Origin: Acetobacter aceti
GTDB taxonomy: Bacteria > Pseudomonadota > Alphaproteobacteria > Acetobacterales > Acetobacteraceae
DNA: 64,000 nt
NCBI RefSeq assembly: GCF_002005445.1
Contig: NZ_CP014692.1
Span: 2,356,001-2,420,000, forward strand
Direction of reading: 5' to 3'
In this document: piece by piece, positions 28,570-37,590 of the stretch
Numbering within the stretch: position 1 is the first letter of the stretch
How the letters are laid out: each line of letters begins with the position of its first letter
Position numbers and translations under genes: made by a program
Notes under the pieces: model-generated
Told to the model about the DNA's origin: nothing
The model's database searches: none
What the model saw: the letters and a program-made list of their open reading frames with translations, nothing else

Positions 28570-30060
28570 TCAGGCTTGAATCAGCGTCCGGCGCACAGCG
28601 ACATGCCAACCGTCGATCATATCCTTACGGGTCGAAGCTTCCATTTTCGGCTCGAACAGCGCGCCACGCTGCCATTCAGATGCGACTTCTTCCAGATCGT
28701 TCCACAGACCGACGCCAACACCTGCAAGGAATGCGGCGCCGAGAGCCGTCGTCTCGATCTGCTTGGGACGCTCGACCTTTGCCTGCAACATGTCGGACAG
28801 GAACTGACAGAACCAGTCATTGGCCGCCATGCCACCGTCGATACGCAGTGTGTCGGCCGTGCCGCCACCGTCCTGCGTCATCGCAGCCACGAGGTCGAGC
28901 GTCTGGTAAGCCACGGATTCCAGAGCCGCACGGGCGATGTGCGCCTCGGTGGCATCAAGCGTCAGACCACAGATCAGACCACGCGCATTCGGGTCCCAGT
29001 GCGGTGCGCCGAGACCGACAAAGCCCGGCACCATATAGACGCCGTGACTGTGCGGTATGCGCGTCGCCATGTCGTCAGTCTGGGAAGCATGGGTGATCAG
29101 GTGCAGGCCGTCACGCAGCCACTTGATCGCCGCACCCGCGACGAAGATGGAACCTTCCAGAGCGTAGGCGGTCTTGCCCTTCACGCGGTAGGCGATGGTC
29201 GTGAGCATCCGGTTCTGGGAGATGACCGGCTTCTCACCGGTGTTCAGCAGAACGAAACAGCCCGTGCCATATGTAGCCTTGGCCATTCCCGGCTTGAAGC
29301 AGGTCTGACCAACAACGGCGGCCTGCTGATCACCGGCAATACCGGCAATCGGCACGGCGCGACCAAACAGATCAGGAACACTTTCTCCAAAGATACCGCT
29401 GCTGTCTTTGACTTCCGGAAGCAGCGCCACAGGGATGTTGAAGAGCGCAAGAAGCTCGTCATCCCACTGCTGACGATGGATATCGAACAGCAGTGTACGG
29501 GAAGCATTGGTCACGTCCGTCGCATGAACCTTGCCGTCCGTCAGACGCCACAGCAGGAAGCAGTCGATCGTGCCACAGGCCAGTTCGCCTTTTTCAGCCC
29601 GTGTGCGCGCGCCTTCCACATTATCAAGAATCCAGGCGAGCTTCGTGGCTGTGAAATACGGATCGAGCAGCAGGCCGGTACGGCTGGCGACCAGTTCTTC
29701 CTTGCCCTGCTTCTTGAGTTCGGCACACAGCTTGGCAGTCCGGCGGTCCTGCCAGACGATGGCGTTGTGTACCGCTTTGCCGGTCTTGCGATCCCACACG
29801 ACGATGGTTTCACGCTGGTTGGTGATTCCGATCGCCGCGATGCGGTCAACACCACCGGAGCGCTCGACTGCTTCCTGCGCCGTCGTTTTCGCATCACGCC
29901 AGATATCTTCAGGATCGTGCTCAACCCATCCCAGTTGCGGATAGTACTGGGGAAACTCCCGTCGTGCGACCGAGATTTCCTGCCCGTTCATGTCAAAGAC
30001 AATACTACGGGTAGAGGTGGTTCCCTGGTCAATCGCCAGAATACGATCCTGTTTGATCAT
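28570..30060 (-). CDS. glpK: Glycerol kinase
   Basis: 496 residues, full length for the FGGY kinase family. It phosphorylates glycerol to glycerol-3-phosphate in the cytoplasm. The phosphate loop [14 protein letters not shown] is at the N-terminus, [10 protein letters not shown] near residue 45, and C-terminal ATP-domain blocks [15 protein letters not shown] and [17 protein letters not shown] are intact. It is the last gene of the glp operon, 19 bases after glpF. Confidence 0.97.
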   Translation of the reverse strand: MIKQDRILAIDQGTTSTRSIVFDMNGQEISVARREFPQYYPQLGWVEHDPEDIWRDAKTTAQEAVERSGGVDRIAAIGITNQRETIVVWDRKTGKAVHNAIVWQDRRTAKLCAELKKQGKEELVASRTGLLLDPYFTATKLAWILDNVEGARTRAEKGELACGTIDCFLLWRLTDGKVHATDVTNASRTLLFDIHRQQWDDELLALFNIPVALLPEVKDSSGIFGESVPDLFGRAVPIAGIAGDQQAAVVGQTCFKPGMAKATYGTGCFVLLNTGEKPVISQNRMLTTIAYRVKGKTAYALEGSIFVAGAAIKWLRDGLHLITHASQTDDMATRIPHSHGVYMVPGFVGLGAPHWDPNARGLICGLTLDATEAHIARAALESVAYQTLDLVAAMTQDGGGTADTLRIDGGMAANDWFCQFLSDMLQAKVERPKQIETTALGAAFLAGVGVGLWNDLEEVASEWQRGALFEPKMEASTRKDMIDGWHVAVRRTLIQA

Positions 30061-30079
30061 GATGGCTGCTCCTTAACGG

Positions 30080-30901
30080 TCAGACAGATGTTTCGATCGA
30101 GGAAGCCGCGGCAGCGGGCTTCGGCATGAACGGCTGGATAAGCGCGCGGTAAAGGCCGGCTCCGATAACGCCACCACAAATCGGGCCTAAAATGGGCACC
30201 CACCAGTAATTACCAGGGGACGGCAGAGCCTGCGGCCCCCATCCGGCGAGATAACAGAAAAGACGCGGGCCGAAATCGCGCGCCGGGTTGATGGCCCAGG
30301 CGTCGAGATATCCGGCGGAAGCACCAATGGTCGCCACGAGAAGACCAATGATCAACGCACCTGAATTCGCCTGAGGCGCCATGGTGTTATGCTCATAGGT
30401 GATCGCAAAGATCCCGAATAGCAGCATGGCGGTCAGAATGATTTCGACCAGAAAAGCGTGCATCGGCGTGACGAAATCGCCCGGATGCGTGAAGAATACA
30501 CCTGCCGCCGCGCCGTCATGTATCCGATCCAGACCATGCGAGACGGCAAAGTGATCAATAACGGGCGAGAACAGCGTATAAACGACCACCGCTCCAAGAA
30601 AACCACCCAGAATCTGCGCCACGCAGTATGGCGCGACCTTCGCCCATGAGAATCCACGATACACGGCGAGCGCCACCGTCACCGCCGGATTGGCGTGCGT
30701 GCCGGAAACCGCGCCCGTCGCATAAATAGCGATCGTGACGCCGAGGCCCCAGACGATACACACGCCCCAGTAAGCCGTCTTGTAGGGGCTCGGGTCATAG
30801 AGAGAATACATGGCGGCAACAGAATCACCGAACAGGATGATTATGAAAACCGCAATACATTCGGCGATAAGTTCGCCGATCAGTTTTTTCCGGGCTGTCA
30901 T
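30080..30901 (-). CDS. glpF: Glycerol uptake facilitator (aquaglyceroporin)
   Basis: 273 residues, six transmembrane helices with two half-helices. Both NPA motifs are present: THANPAVTVAL near residue 70 and AINPARDFGPRL near 205, the second with the selectivity-filter Arg. The Asp after the second NPAR marks the glycerol-conducting branch. It lets glycerol diffuse in, to be trapped by GlpK. It sits between glpD and glpK with short gaps. Confidence 0.95.
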   Translation of the reverse strand: MTARKKLIGELIAECIAVFIIILFGDSVAAMYSLYDPSPYKTAYWGVCIVWGLGVTIAIYATGAVSGTHANPAVTVALAVYRGFSWAKVAPYCVAQILGGFLGAVVVYTLFSPVIDHFAVSHGLDRIHDGAAAGVFFTHPGDFVTPMHAFLVEIILTAMLLFGIFAITYEHNTMAPQANSGALIIGLLVATIGASAGYLDAWAINPARDFGPRLFCYLAGWGPQALPSPGNYWWVPILGPICGGVIGAGLYRALIQPFMPKPAAAASSIETSV

Positions 30902-30917
30902 GGTGCTCCGATAGTCG

Positions 30918-32441
30918 TTAGCCGACTTTTTGTTTTATATATGCGCCCACACGCTGACGCTGCTCTTCGGTCATATGCAGACCGATCTTGGTACGCCGCC
31001 AGAGTACGTCCTCCGGTGCGCGTGCCCATTCGTTCGCGATCAGATAATCGACTTCGTTGGCCGTCATCCCCTGACCGAAATCCTCGCCCATATCGGAAAG
31101 CGACTTTGCTGTTCCGATAACATCGTAAGCCCGCATGCCATAAGTCCGCATCAGACGCCACGCCAGAGGCAGCGACAGGAAAGGTGCAGCATCACGGAAA
31201 CGGTTCAGGGCAGCTTCAAAGCCACCCGTTCCCAGATCACCACCGGGCAATGCCGCATCCGCCGTCCAGGAATAGCCTCCCACGGCAGGCAGAACCGGTG
31301 CAAGCTTTTCAAGCGCATGTTCAGCCAGCTTACGGAACGTCGTGATTTTGCCGCCAAAAATGGAAAGCAGCGGTGCGCCATCTGTATTATCGAGATCCAG
31401 CACATAGTCACGTGTCACAGCAGAAGCATTGGCTGCGGCGTCATCATAGAGCGGACGCAGACCAGCATAGCTCCATACGACATCACCCGGCTTGACGTCC
31501 TCCTTGAAATAGCGGTTCACGCTTTCGCAAAGATACTTGATTTCGTCCTGAGAAATCTGAACCAGACCCGGCTCTTCATTCCAGGTCACATCGGTCGTGC
31601 CGATCAGGGTGAAACGCTGCTCGTAAGGAATGGCGAACACGATACGCTTGTCGGGATTCTGGAAAATATAGCACTGCGGACCGTCGAAGATCTGCGGCAC
31701 AACAATGTGACTGCCCTTGACCAGACGCACGGATTTCGAATTCGGCAGATCAAGCTGGTTGGACAGCAAACGCGCGACCCACGGGCCGGCTGCGTTCACG
31801 ACACCTTTGGCACGCACTGTTTTGGTGCCGCCCTTACGCATGTCCTCGATCTCGGCTTCCCAGACGCCGTTGACACGACGGGCGGAAACCAGCCGCGTGC
31901 GGGTGCGGATATCCGCGCCGCGATTGGCGGCGTCCATGGCGTTCAGCACGACAAGGCGGCTGTCCTGCACCCAGCCGTCGGAATAGACGAAGCCCTTCCT
32001 GTACTGATCCTGAAGCGGCTGACCGGCGGAATGCGTGTTCAGATTGAGCGCCCGTGACTTGGGCAGCTTCATCTTCGGGGCAAGATGATCGTACAGGAAC
32101 AGACCCAGACGGATCATCCAGACCGGACGCTGCTCCGGAGAATGCGGCAGCACGAAACGCAGCGGCCACATGATATGCGGCGCGATGGACAGCAGCCGGT
32201 CACGCTCGATCAGAGCCTCGCGCACAAGGCGGAATTCGTAATATTCCAGATAGCGCAAGCCGCCATGGATCAGCTTGGTGCTGGCTGAAGAGGTGTAGCT
32301 GGCAAGGTCATCCTGCTCGACCAGCAACACGGACGCGCCGCGACCGGACGCATCACGCGCAATGCCCGTTCCGTTAACACCGCCGCCAACAATAAGCAGG
32401 TCATATACGGTGGAGGAGTCGTCGGCTGCAGCCATCTTCAT
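30918..32441 (-). CDS. glpD: Aerobic glycerol-3-phosphate dehydrogenase
   Basis: 507 residues from the ATG at 32441. FAD-linked membrane-associated enzyme that oxidises glycerol-3-phosphate to dihydroxyacetone phosphate and reduces ubiquinone. The FAD motif is DLLIVGGGVNGTGIARDASGRG (in part) near the N-terminus; TKLIHGGLRYLEYYEF and FGGKITTFRKLAEHAL are family signatures. An in-frame ATG at 32507 would place the putative operator inside the gene, so the later start is preferred; 32435 is also possible. Confidence 0.94.
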   Translation of the reverse strand: MKMAAADDSSTVYDLLIVGGGVNGTGIARDASGRGASVLLVEQDDLASYTSSASTKLIHGGLRYLEYYEFRLVREALIERDRLLSIAPHIMWPLRFVLPHSPEQRPVWMIRLGLFLYDHLAPKMKLPKSRALNLNTHSAGQPLQDQYRKGFVYSDGWVQDSRLVVLNAMDAANRGADIRTRTRLVSARRVNGVWEAEIEDMRKGGTKTVRAKGVVNAAGPWVARLLSNQLDLPNSKSVRLVKGSHIVVPQIFDGPQCYIFQNPDKRIVFAIPYEQRFTLIGTTDVTWNEEPGLVQISQDEIKYLCESVNRYFKEDVKPGDVVWSYAGLRPLYDDAAANASAVTRDYVLDLDNTDGAPLLSIFGGKITTFRKLAEHALEKLAPVLPAVGGYSWTADAALPGGDLGTGGFEAALNRFRDAAPFLSLPLAWRLMRTYGMRAYDVIGTAKSLSDMGEDFGQGMTANEVDYLIANEWARAPEDVLWRRTKIGLHMTEEQRQRVGAYIKQKVG

Positions 32442-32456
32442 CGGTCCCGTCTGTTG

Positions 32457-32489
32457 TTCGAAAAATATATCGGAATTTTCGTATCCGAA
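32457..32489. promoter_or_regulatory. Putative GlpR operator upstream of glpD
   Basis: TTCG/CGAA half-sites are clustered: TTCG at 32457-32460, CGGAA at 32471-32475, and the palindrome TTCGTATCCGAA at 32478-32489. E. coli GlpR binds TTCG-type half-sites. The cluster lies 16-48 bases before the chosen glpD start and the regulator gene is adjacent. Confidence 0.5.
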
Positions 32490-32571
32490 CATGAACCTCT
32501 TTGGCAATGGAAAAATAGCGACAGGACTCTGCCAAAAGTCGCCACAATTCCATTACACGTTGACTGAACCT

Positions 32572-33402
32572 CTAAATAGTTCGTTTCCGAACATCGTCAC
32601 CAACCAGCACAAGCGCGACATCGTGAGCCGTCAGCATCTCGCAGATTGGCGCAGGTGGTGTTCTGTCCGTGAAAAAGGCCGTCACACCGGCAATACTGCC
32701 CGCATTCATGAGGGGCCTGCGTCCAAATTTGGTGTGATCCGCCAGAAGAAAAATCTTGCGGGAGTTGGCGCGGATAAGTTCGGATGCGCGAATTTCCTCG
32801 GCATCATAGTCCAGAAGAGTGCCGTCTTCATCGATTCCGCTGATGCCGATCACGCCATAATCGGCGCGATACCGGCTGAGCATGGTCAGGGAATCCGGCC
32901 CCAGAATCCCCCCATCCCGCACACGCACCGTGCCGCCGGTGAGCACAACCCGGCAGTCCTCGCTCCCCGCCAGCAGGGTGGCGACATGCAGATTGTTCGT
33001 GATGACCTGCAAACCCTTGTGACCCGCCAGAGCACGCGCGAACGCTTCCGTCGTGGTGCCTATATTCACGAACAGGGACGCCCCATCGGGAATGGCGGCG
33101 GCGGCGAGTTCGCCAATAGCGTCCTTCTCGCCGCGATTGCGAATCTGTCTCTGTGGATAGGCAATATTTTCCACCGAAGACGGTGCGCTGGCTCCGCCGT
33201 GATGACGCAACACCTCTCCGGCAGCGTCCAGCGTGCGGATATCGCGCCGGATGGTCTGCACGGCCACATCGAACAGACGGGCCAGTTCCTCATTCGAAGC
33301 ATAGCCCTGCCGCTTCACCGTCGCGATGATCGCCTGATGACGCGCCTGCGTGCGGGAACCCTCTCCTCCAGCATCGCCACGAGACTCAGGCATAAGACTC
33401 AC
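32572..33402 (-). CDS. glpR: DeoR-family repressor of glycerol genes
   Basis: 276 residues. An N-terminal helix-turn-helix (YASNEELARLFDVAVQTIRRDI) is followed by a sugar-phosphate sensor domain with VFVNIGTTTEAFARAL, VVLTGGTVR and KIFLLADHTKFGRR, as in GlpR. Glycerol-3-phosphate should release it from DNA. The GTG start at 33402 overlaps the recQ stop; ATG at 33393 is an alternative. It lies just before glpD on the same strand. Confidence 0.9.
   Translation of the reverse strand: MSLMPESRGDAGGEGSRTQARHQAIIATVKRQGYASNEELARLFDVAVQTIRRDIRTLDAAGEVLRHHGGASAPSSVENIAYPQRQIRNRGEKDAIGELAAAAIPDGASLFVNIGTTTEAFARALAGHKGLQVITNNLHVATLLAGSEDCRVVLTGGTVRVRDGGILGPDSLTMLSRYRADYGVIGISGIDEDGTLLDYDAEEIRASELIRANSRKIFLLADHTKFGRRPLMNAGSIAGVTAFFTDRTPPAPICEMLTAHDVALVLVGDDVRKRTI
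32579..32592. promoter_or_regulatory. Second GlpR-like palindrome at the 3' end of glpR
   Basis: GTTCGTTTCCGAAC is a perfect inverted repeat of two 5-base arms with a 4-base spacer. It matches the glpD-proximal site and overlaps the last codons of glpR, about 140 bases before the glpD start. Confidence 0.42.
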
Positions 33403-35312
33403 TTTCTGACCTCAATATCCTCAAGCACTTCCAGAACCGCCTCGCCATAGCGACCGAGCTTGGAGCTTCCAACGCCTTTGACATCGCCCAGTTCATCAAG
33501 TGTGCCGGGACATTCCAGCGCGATATCCCGCAATGTCGCATCATGGAAAATGACGTATGGCGGAATTTCCTGTTCACGCGCCTCAGCCAATCGCCAGCGT
33601 TTGAGCGCGTTGAACCGCTCCCGGGCGTCCTCGGTGAGCTGATCCGCGATCGAGTCGCCCTGCCCCGTGGATCGGCTGTTTCGGACAGAAGCTTCGACCG
33701 CATCCTCTCTCAGCCGCACTTCTTCTTCACCGCGCAGGATCGGACGCGCAACCTCTTCATTCAGACGTAGACCACCGTGCTCGTCGCCGGTCATCAGGGC
33801 GCCACGGGCGATCAACTGCCGGACCACGCTCCGCCAGAACGTCTCGGTTTTATCCTTGCCTATCCCCCAGACCGAGAGGCGATCGTGGCCTGCCCGTGAA
33901 ATATTGTCCGAAGGCCTGCCGCGCAGAACAGCGATTACATGCAGCGCGCCATAACGCTGGCCAGTGCGATAGATGGCGGACAGCAACATCCGCGCCGCCT
34001 GCGTGCCGTCGAAAGTCGGCACCGGCGCGCGGCAGTTGTCGCAATGCCCGCACGGCTCGGTCATGGTCTCGCCAAAGCAGGCCAGAAGCGCGCGGGTCCG
34101 GCAGGACGTGCTTTCCGTGAAGGCGATCATCGCCTCCAGCCGCCCGCGCATGATGCGTTTTTCGCTGTCCGGCGCGTTGGACTGGTCCAGCCAGTAACGG
34201 GCGCGGCTCATATCCTCGCCGCCATAAAGCAGCAGCACGTCGGATGGCAGTCCGTCACGTCCGGCACGACCGATCTGCTGGTAATAGGCTTCGGGCGACG
34301 AGGGCATGTCGAGGTGGATCACCGTCCGCACATCGGGACGATCAATCCCCATGCCGAATGCGATGGTGGCGACGATGACAATCGGTTCGCCTGAGCGAAA
34401 CCGATGCAGGGCCGCGCGTTTTTCCTGCGGTGACAGGCCGGCGTGGAAGGCGCAGGCGGGATAGTCTTTCTCACGCAGCGAAGCGGCGATCCGCTCGGTG
34501 CGCGCACGCGACCCGCAATAGACAATGCAGGCATCATTGCGATGCTTCTGCAGCGCATCGACAAGCTGCCGCATCTCGCCGCCTTTGGGGCGCGCGGCGA
34601 TCATCAGATTCGAGCGATGAAAACTGGCGGACAGAACCTCCGCTTCCGGCATCGCCAACGCGGTGAGGATGTCATTGCGAGTCCGCGGGTCTGCCGTCGC
34701 CGTAAGCGCGATACGCGGCACACCCGGGAAATGTTCCGGCAAGGTCTGAAGCGCACGATATTCCGGGCGAAACTCATGTCCCCATGCGGAAATGCAGTGG
34801 GCCTCATCAATCGCGATGACAGAAATCCGCTGGCGGGACAGACGATCCAGCGTTCCGGGAGACAGCAGCCGCTCCGGCGAGACATAGAGGATATCGACCC
34901 GTCCGTTGAACAGTTCGCCCCGGATACGGGAGGCCTCGTCTCCTTCCAGTTCCGAGTGCAGAGCCGCTGCATTGACGCCAAGCTGGCGCAGGGCCGCGAC
35001 CTGATCGTCCATCAGGGCGATCAGCGGGGAAACCACCAGTCCCATACCGGCACGACAGAGCGCAGGCACCTGATAACAGACGCTTTTTCCGCCACCTGTC
35101 GGCATGAGGACAAGCGTGTCCTCGCCGACCATCACCCGGTCGACAGCCTGTTCCTGCAACCCTCGAAAAGCCGGAAAACCGAACACACGATGAAGGACTT
35201 CACGTGGTGACAAACCGACGAAACGGTCACGTCCTCCCTCAGGAGCAGACGGCTCCACACATGGGCCGTCTACTCTGTCATCTTGGCCTGACAAGAATGG
35301 TCTTTCCAGCAT
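33399..35312 (-). CDS. recQ: ATP-dependent DNA helicase RecQ
   Basis: 637 residues. Superfamily 2 3'-5' helicase for recombination repair. Walker A is LMPTGGGKSVCYQ near residue 75 and the DEAH box IDEAHCISAWGHEFRPEY near 175. Helicase C motifs IAFGMGIDRPDVRTV and QQIGRAGRDG follow, then the zinc-binding cysteines (CRTRALLACFGE, CGHCDNC), the RQC winged helix and a C-terminal HRDC domain (LKRWRLAEAREQEIPPYVIF in part). The 40 N-terminal residues are not conserved, so the true start could be downstream. Confidence 0.93.
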   Translation of the reverse strand: MLERPFLSGQDDRVDGPCVEPSAPEGGRDRFVGLSPREVLHRVFGFPAFRGLQEQAVDRVMVGEDTLVLMPTGGGKSVCYQVPALCRAGMGLVVSPLIALMDDQVAALRQLGVNAAALHSELEGDEASRIRGELFNGRVDILYVSPERLLSPGTLDRLSRQRISVIAIDEAHCISAWGHEFRPEYRALQTLPEHFPGVPRIALTATADPRTRNDILTALAMPEAEVLSASFHRSNLMIAARPKGGEMRQLVDALQKHRNDACIVYCGSRARTERIAASLREKDYPACAFHAGLSPQEKRAALHRFRSGEPIVIVATIAFGMGIDRPDVRTVIHLDMPSSPEAYYQQIGRAGRDGLPSDVLLLYGGEDMSRARYWLDQSNAPDSEKRIMRGRLEAMIAFTESTSCRTRALLACFGETMTEPCGHCDNCRAPVPTFDGTQAARMLLSAIYRTGQRYGALHVIAVLRGRPSDNISRAGHDRLSVWGIGKDKTETFWRSVVRQLIARGALMTGDEHGGLRLNEEVARPILRGEEEVRLREDAVEASVRNSRSTGQGDSIADQLTEDARERFNALKRWRLAEAREQEIPPYVIFHDATLRDIALECPGTLDELGDVKGVGSSKLGRYGEAVLEVLEDIEVRK

Positions 35313-35321
35313 CAGGTAAGA

Positions 35322-35705
35322 TTACTGGGCGAGCAGTTCTATCTCGACGCGACGGGAGCCTACGATACCTTGCGCGTTGGAAGGAGGCCGGGTCGTTTCA
35401 CGAATGCGCTTCGGAGAAACGCCGTCCGCCACAAGCTGTTGCGACACGGCTTTTGCCCGCCTGATAGCGAGAAGGGATTCCGTGGAGAGATCCCCATCCT
35501 GTCGTGCATAGCCTTCAACAACGACAGTTCTGCCAGAATAATGCCGTGCTTTTTCAGCAACTTCTGTCACCACGGAAAGCGACGCCTCATCCAGAACCGA
35601 TGATCCCTCGCTGAAGAAGACGACATACTGCCGCCCCGGCCCGGTGCCGTTACTGGCGCAGGCGGAAAGCAGGCAGAGAGTGGCAACAGAAACAAGACGA
35701 CGCAT
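35322..35705 (-). CDS. OmpA-like lipoprotein
   Basis: 127 residues from the ATG at 35705. A lipobox (VATLCLLSAC) is followed by a short OmpA-C-like domain: YVVFFSEGSSVLDEAS, VVVEGYARQDGD and LAIRRAKAVSQQLVADGV, ending RRVEIELLAQ. Such proteins sit in the outer membrane and contact peptidoglycan. The domain is compact and the usual NxxLSxxRA motif is altered to STESLLAIRRA. The gene ends 9 bases before recQ's neighbour start and stands apart from cydC. Confidence 0.8.
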   Translation of the reverse strand: MRRLVSVATLCLLSACASNGTGPGRQYVVFFSEGSSVLDEASLSVVTEVAEKARHYSGRTVVVEGYARQDGDLSTESLLAIRRAKAVSQQLVADGVSPKRIRETTRPPSNAQGIVGSRRVEIELLAQ

Positions 35706-35855
35706 GACCCAATTCCCTATGACGCACCGGATCCGACGCAGATTGATGTCAAACCAAGCTGAACACACTTTGTCGTGCCTGCGCAGCGAAGGAAGGTCAA
35801 CAAAAGAGAGGCGAAGCCCCACCCCGTTGCGCGCAGGAATTGCAGACGCCACCCT

Positions 35856-37547
35856 TTAAACGGGCAGCGCCGTGCCGCCGGAAAGACGCCAGACCTGATC
35901 CAGTTGTTCCACACCGGTGAGACGATGCGCAATCAGAACAACCGTGCGCCCCTGCGCCACACGGTTCAGGGTGAGGAAGAAATCCTGCTCCGTCTGGGCA
36001 TCCAGACCGGTCGCAGGCTCATCCAGCACCAGAATCGGCGCTTCGGAGAGCAATGTCCGCGCCAATGCAATGCGTCGCCCCTGCCCGCCTGAAACCTTGA
36101 CGCCGCCTTCACCGAGCCAGGTGTCGAGCGTCTCGGGGAGCGTGCGCACGAAGTCACCGACAGCCGCTTCATCCAGCGCTTTCCACAGCGCCGCCTCGTC
36201 CGCGTCCGGCCTGCCGAGCAGCAGGTTATTGCGGATCGTATCGTCAAACAGATGCGTCGCCTGTGACAGCCAGGCAATATGCTGACGCAACCACACATCC
36301 GGGAGAGAAGCGATATCCACACCGCCGATAAGCAGCCGTCCTTCCTGCGGAAAGGCCGCCTTGAGAAGCAGCGCCGCCAGCGTTGATTTTCCCGCCCCGG
36401 ACGGCCCAAGCAGGGCGATACGGTTGCCTGCCGGAATGTTCAGCGAGAAGTCGCTGAACACGGCGGGACGATCAGCCCGCCACTGAAACGCGATATGCTC
36501 GAAAGCAATGTCAAAGTGGGTCGGCATTGTCGCCGCTGGCGGCACAGTCCGCACAGGAGAAGGGTGTTCGTCGGCAATCGCCACAACCCGATGAGCCGCC
36601 GCCCCCATGTTGCCGGCCAGCATGCCTGCACGGGTCAGACCTGACACCCCCTCGAAACAGGCAAAGGTCAGGAACATCAGGCCCACACCCTGCACGGCGG
36701 GAATCCGATCAAATCCGATACCCGCAATCGCAGCAAGCAGCAGAAGCAGGGCCGTCTGCGTGCAGAGGCTGGAAAGCGCCCCCACAAACGCCATCCGACG
36801 CGACATCCGGGCCTGACGCGCCAGCAGGCGGCTGTTCGCCCTGTTGACCTGATCAATAATTCTCGGACCTGCGCCAAAGGCCCGGATCTCGCGCATGCCG
36901 CTGACAAGATCCAGCACGCCGACACGTAGCGCGGCCTGCGCGTGACTGAGACCTGCGCCTTCCCTGCGGCTCAGCCGGGCCGCAGCCAAAGGCATGATAA
37001 AGGCTGATGACACAAAGAGAATACCGATCAGAACACCCAGCAAGGAATTGGCGCTACTGATGACCAGCACCAGAATGGGGAACGTCAGGCAGGCTCCGGC
37101 CAGTGGCAGCAGCAGCCGGAGATAAAGCCCGTCCAGAGTTTCGATGTCCGAGACTAGCCGCGAGAGCAGATCGCCCGCCCGCCGGAAACCGAGGCCGGCG
37201 GCAGCGCCCTGCGCCAGTGAGCGGAAGAACCAGACTCTCAGCGTCGCAAGTGCCCCGAACATGGCGTCATGAGCATAAAGACGCTCGGAATAGCGCAGGA
37301 CGATACGGCCCAGACCAAGAACACGGAGCGATGCGGCCGTGACAAGCACCATACCCAGCGCCGCGCCGGCAAAACGCAGACCGGCGCTGCTCATCAGGGC
37401 CAGTCCGGCCAGAACGGCCAGCAGCGAGAGGACGAGACCGATGGTCAGACGCAGGGCATGCGGACGCCAGACCTCGACGATACGGATCAAAGCGTCACGA
37501 TCGGCCCGTTCACGCTCGGCCACATCCCGGGAAGAAGGTCTGCTCAT
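35856..37547 (-). CDS. cydC: Thiol reductant ABC exporter subunit CydC
   Basis: 563 residues: six-helix transporter domain (about 25-310) and ATPase domain (about 345-555). Walker A GPSGAGKSTLAALL, signature VSGGQGRRIALAR and Walker B ILVLDEPATGLD are intact. With CydD it exports cysteine and glutathione to the periplasm, which supports bd-oxidase and cytochrome c assembly. It follows cydD by 43 bases. No cydAB genes lie here, so the heterodimer may mainly serve cytochrome c maturation. Confidence 0.9.
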   Translation of the reverse strand: MSRPSSRDVAERERADRDALIRIVEVWRPHALRLTIGLVLSLLAVLAGLALMSSAGLRFAGAALGMVLVTAASLRVLGLGRIVLRYSERLYAHDAMFGALATLRVWFFRSLAQGAAAGLGFRRAGDLLSRLVSDIETLDGLYLRLLLPLAGACLTFPILVLVISSANSLLGVLIGILFVSSAFIMPLAAARLSRREGAGLSHAQAALRVGVLDLVSGMREIRAFGAGPRIIDQVNRANSRLLARQARMSRRMAFVGALSSLCTQTALLLLLAAIAGIGFDRIPAVQGVGLMFLTFACFEGVSGLTRAGMLAGNMGAAAHRVVAIADEHPSPVRTVPPAATMPTHFDIAFEHIAFQWRADRPAVFSDFSLNIPAGNRIALLGPSGAGKSTLAALLLKAAFPQEGRLLIGGVDIASLPDVWLRQHIAWLSQATHLFDDTIRNNLLLGRPDADEAALWKALDEAAVGDFVRTLPETLDTWLGEGGVKVSGGQGRRIALARTLLSEAPILVLDEPATGLDAQTEQDFFLTLNRVAQGRTVVLIAHRLTGVEQLDQVWRLSGGTALPV

Positions 37548-37590
37548 GAACGGTCCTCCCGCATGCCGGTTTCAGGTGCTGGAGAACAGT

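Noticed and set aside
28216..30129. A 637-codon open frame on the plus strand opposite glpK
   Set aside because: It lies antisense to a well-conserved glycerol kinase and runs through the IS remnant and terminator; its protein is rich in Arg/Gln/His with no domain. It is a GC-rich antisense shadow.
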